Source of the DNA: Candidatus Zixiibacteriota bacterium
GTDB lineage: Bacteria > Zixibacteria > MSB-5A5 > JAABVY01
DNA length: 6,952 nucleotides
NCBI GenBank assembly: GCA_014730285.1
Contig: WJIM01000288.1
Coordinates: 1-6,952 of the forward strand
Direction of reading: 5' to 3'
Both the position numbers and the translations under genes were made by a program. Position 1 is the stretch's first letter, and each line of letters starts with the position of its first letter. Below, piece by piece: positions 6,338 through 6,952 of the stretch. The notes beneath the pieces are model-generated. The model saw nothing but the letters and a program-made list of their open reading frames with translations, ran no database searches and was not told where the DNA came from.

Positions 6338-6356
6338 CTGATAAATTGGCAGTCCA

Positions 6357-6423
6357 GTAGGTCAGGCCCTGAAGGGGCTTGATAGAATTATAAATAGTCA
6401 AATCCCCTCAGGATTTGACCTAC
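6357..6423. repeat. Inverted-repeat element A, copy 3
   Basis: The boundaries are GTAGGTCA (6357-6364) and TGACCTAC (6416-6423). Two tandem stem-loops follow the family plan: 6362-6369 with 6375-6382 (8 pairs, one G-U) and GTCAAATCC (6397-6405) with GGATTTGAC (6411-6419), 9 bp with a 5-nt loop. The second stem is identical in its arms to that of copy 2, while the first differs. The element ends 32 bp before the YjbQ-family start codon, so it should lie in that gene's leader or promoter region. Confidence 0.8.
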
Positions 6424-6443
6424 ATCCTCAATTGGAAGAACAT

Positions 6444-6449
6444 GGAGGT
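6444..6449 (+). promoter_or_regulatory. Strong ribosome binding site of the yjbQ gene
   Basis: GGAGGT lies upstream of ATG 6455; its GGAGG core is 6 nt from the start codon. It is the best Shine-Dalgarno match in the window and fixes the start. Confidence 0.75.
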
Positions 6450-6454
6450 TTAAT

Positions 6455-6868
6455 ATGAAATCTTACACCGACTATCTCTGGTTCCAGACCAAAAAGAGAC
6501 GCGAGTATATCAACATTACCGATGAGGTCGAGAGCGCCCTGACTAAATCAGGCATACAGGAAGGCTTTATTATGGTGGGCGCCATGCATATCACTGCGGC
6601 GGTTTACGTCAATGACGCCGAGTCGGGATTGATTCAGGATATTGATGAATGGCTGGACGGTATCGCTCCCTTCGGCAAGGACTACCGCCACCACAGAACC
6701 GGCGAGGACAACGGCGACGCTCACCTGAAAGCGCTTTTGATGCATTACCAGGTACTTCTTCCGATCACCGAGGGCAAGCTCGACCTGGGACCGTGGCAGC
6801 AAGTCTATTACGCCGAATTCGACGGCAAACGCAAAAAGCGCGTTATTATAAAGGCGATCGGGGAGTAG
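6455..6868 (+). CDS. yjbQ: YjbQ/UPF0047 family protein
   Basis: A 137-residue cytosolic protein of the UPF0047 (YjbQ) family, a full-length single domain. Databases often name it secondary thiamine-phosphate synthase because E. coli YjbQ shows weak activity of that kind when overproduced; the physiological role is unsettled. Family features seen: MHITAAVYVND at 44-54 (usual form HTTA, here His45 followed by Ile), a His-rich stretch at 78-80, NGDAHLKALL at 86-95 with His90, then EGKLDLGPWQQVYYAEFDG at 106-124 (usual GTWQ, here GPWQ) and a final basic strand. The conserved histidines are thought to bind a metal. A strong GGAGG ribosome binding site precedes the ATG. No thiamine genes or thiamine riboswitch are nearby, so context does not support a thiamine role. 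Confidence 0.93.
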   Translation: MKSYTDYLWFQTKKRREYINITDEVESALTKSGIQEGFIMVGAMHITAAVYVNDAESGLIQDIDEWLDGIAPFGKDYRHHRTGEDNGDAHLKALLMHYQVLLPITEGKLDLGPWQQVYYAEFDGKRKKRVIIKAIGE

Positions 6869-6891
6869 GAGATAACATAGAACTTCCATGT

Positions 6892-6947
6892 GCTGTCAGG
6901 AATCCTTTCCTGACAGCCATTACAACGGCAGGAAGGGATTCCTGCCG
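6892..6947. repeat. Two tandem hairpins downstream of yjbQ
   Basis: The first is a perfect 11-bp stem, GCTGTCAGGAA (6892-6902) with TTCCTGACAGC (6907-6917), loop TCCT. The second is a perfect 9-bp stem, CGGCAGGAA (6926-6934) with TTCCTGCCG (6939-6947), loop GGGA. They start 23 nt after the yjbQ stop. No T run follows the first, and the window ends 5 bases after the second. They may act at the transcript end, or they may be a further two-hairpin repeat unit similar in plan to element A. Confidence 0.6.
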
Positions 6948-6952
6948 CCTCA

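Larger units (their letters stand above)
6084..6454. other. Repeat-packed spacer between ppsR and yjbQ
   Basis: This 371-bp spacer has no credible gene on either strand. It holds four inverted-repeat units in a row, listed separately: 6106-6130, 6156-6218, 6313-6337 and 6357-6423. AT-rich unique sequence lies between them (notably 6219-6312). No sigma-70-type promoter for the downstream gene stands out. A TATAAA at 6389-6394 has no -35 partner. Confidence 0.7.

Noticed and set aside
6548..6889. A 113-codon open frame on the - strand
   Set aside because: Antisense to most of yjbQ and starting in its 3' spacer; composition is that of a shadow frame.

Overview
The window carries five protein genes on the + strand and one very small one on the - strand, separated by spacers full of short inverted-repeat elements. 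The largest gene encodes a secreted protein that ends in a type I dockerin module. Its N-terminal half looks like the large secreted proteins of FCB-group candidate phyla (Zixibacteria, Marinimicrobia, KSB1-like lineages). The dockerin tail and the GTAGGTCAA...TTGACCTAC spacer repeats make a Zixibacteria-like, Gram-negative, uncultured bacterium my best guess. This is inference from family resemblance; there is no rRNA or other phylogenetic marker here.

Layout: 1-72 holds the tail and intrinsic terminator of an upstream + strand transcript. 73-388 is a spacer with one repeat element apparently lodged inside another. 389-2686 encodes the secreted dockerin protein. 2740-3600 follows in the same direction and encodes an exported DUF2279/YfiM-like envelope protein. 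A 77-residue two-helix membrane protein (3611-3844, - strand) converges on it with only 10 bp between the stop codons, and has its own good promoter and ribosome binding site. 4010-4957 is a patatin-like acyl hydrolase. 5223-6083 is the bifunctional kinase/pyrophosphorylase that regulates PEP synthase or pyruvate phosphate dikinase (PpsR family). It is preceded by a promoter-like sequence and a leader of about 220 nt that contains another repeat element. 6084-6454 is a repeat-packed spacer. 6455-6868 is a YjbQ/UPF0047 family gene, followed by two tandem hairpins at the window end.

The genes do not form one pathway. The first two may share a transcript and an envelope or surface role. The patatin, PpsR and YjbQ genes look like independent housekeeping units, each with its own spacer.

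The least-explained content lies in the spacers. At least two repeat families are present in more than one copy. In both, stem sequences differ between copies while base pairing is kept, which suggests folding (as RNA or single-stranded DNA) matters. The ppsR leader also shows two mutually exclusive hairpins, one of which would bury the ribosome binding site. I see no CRISPR array, tRNA, rRNA, transposase gene or evident defence system.
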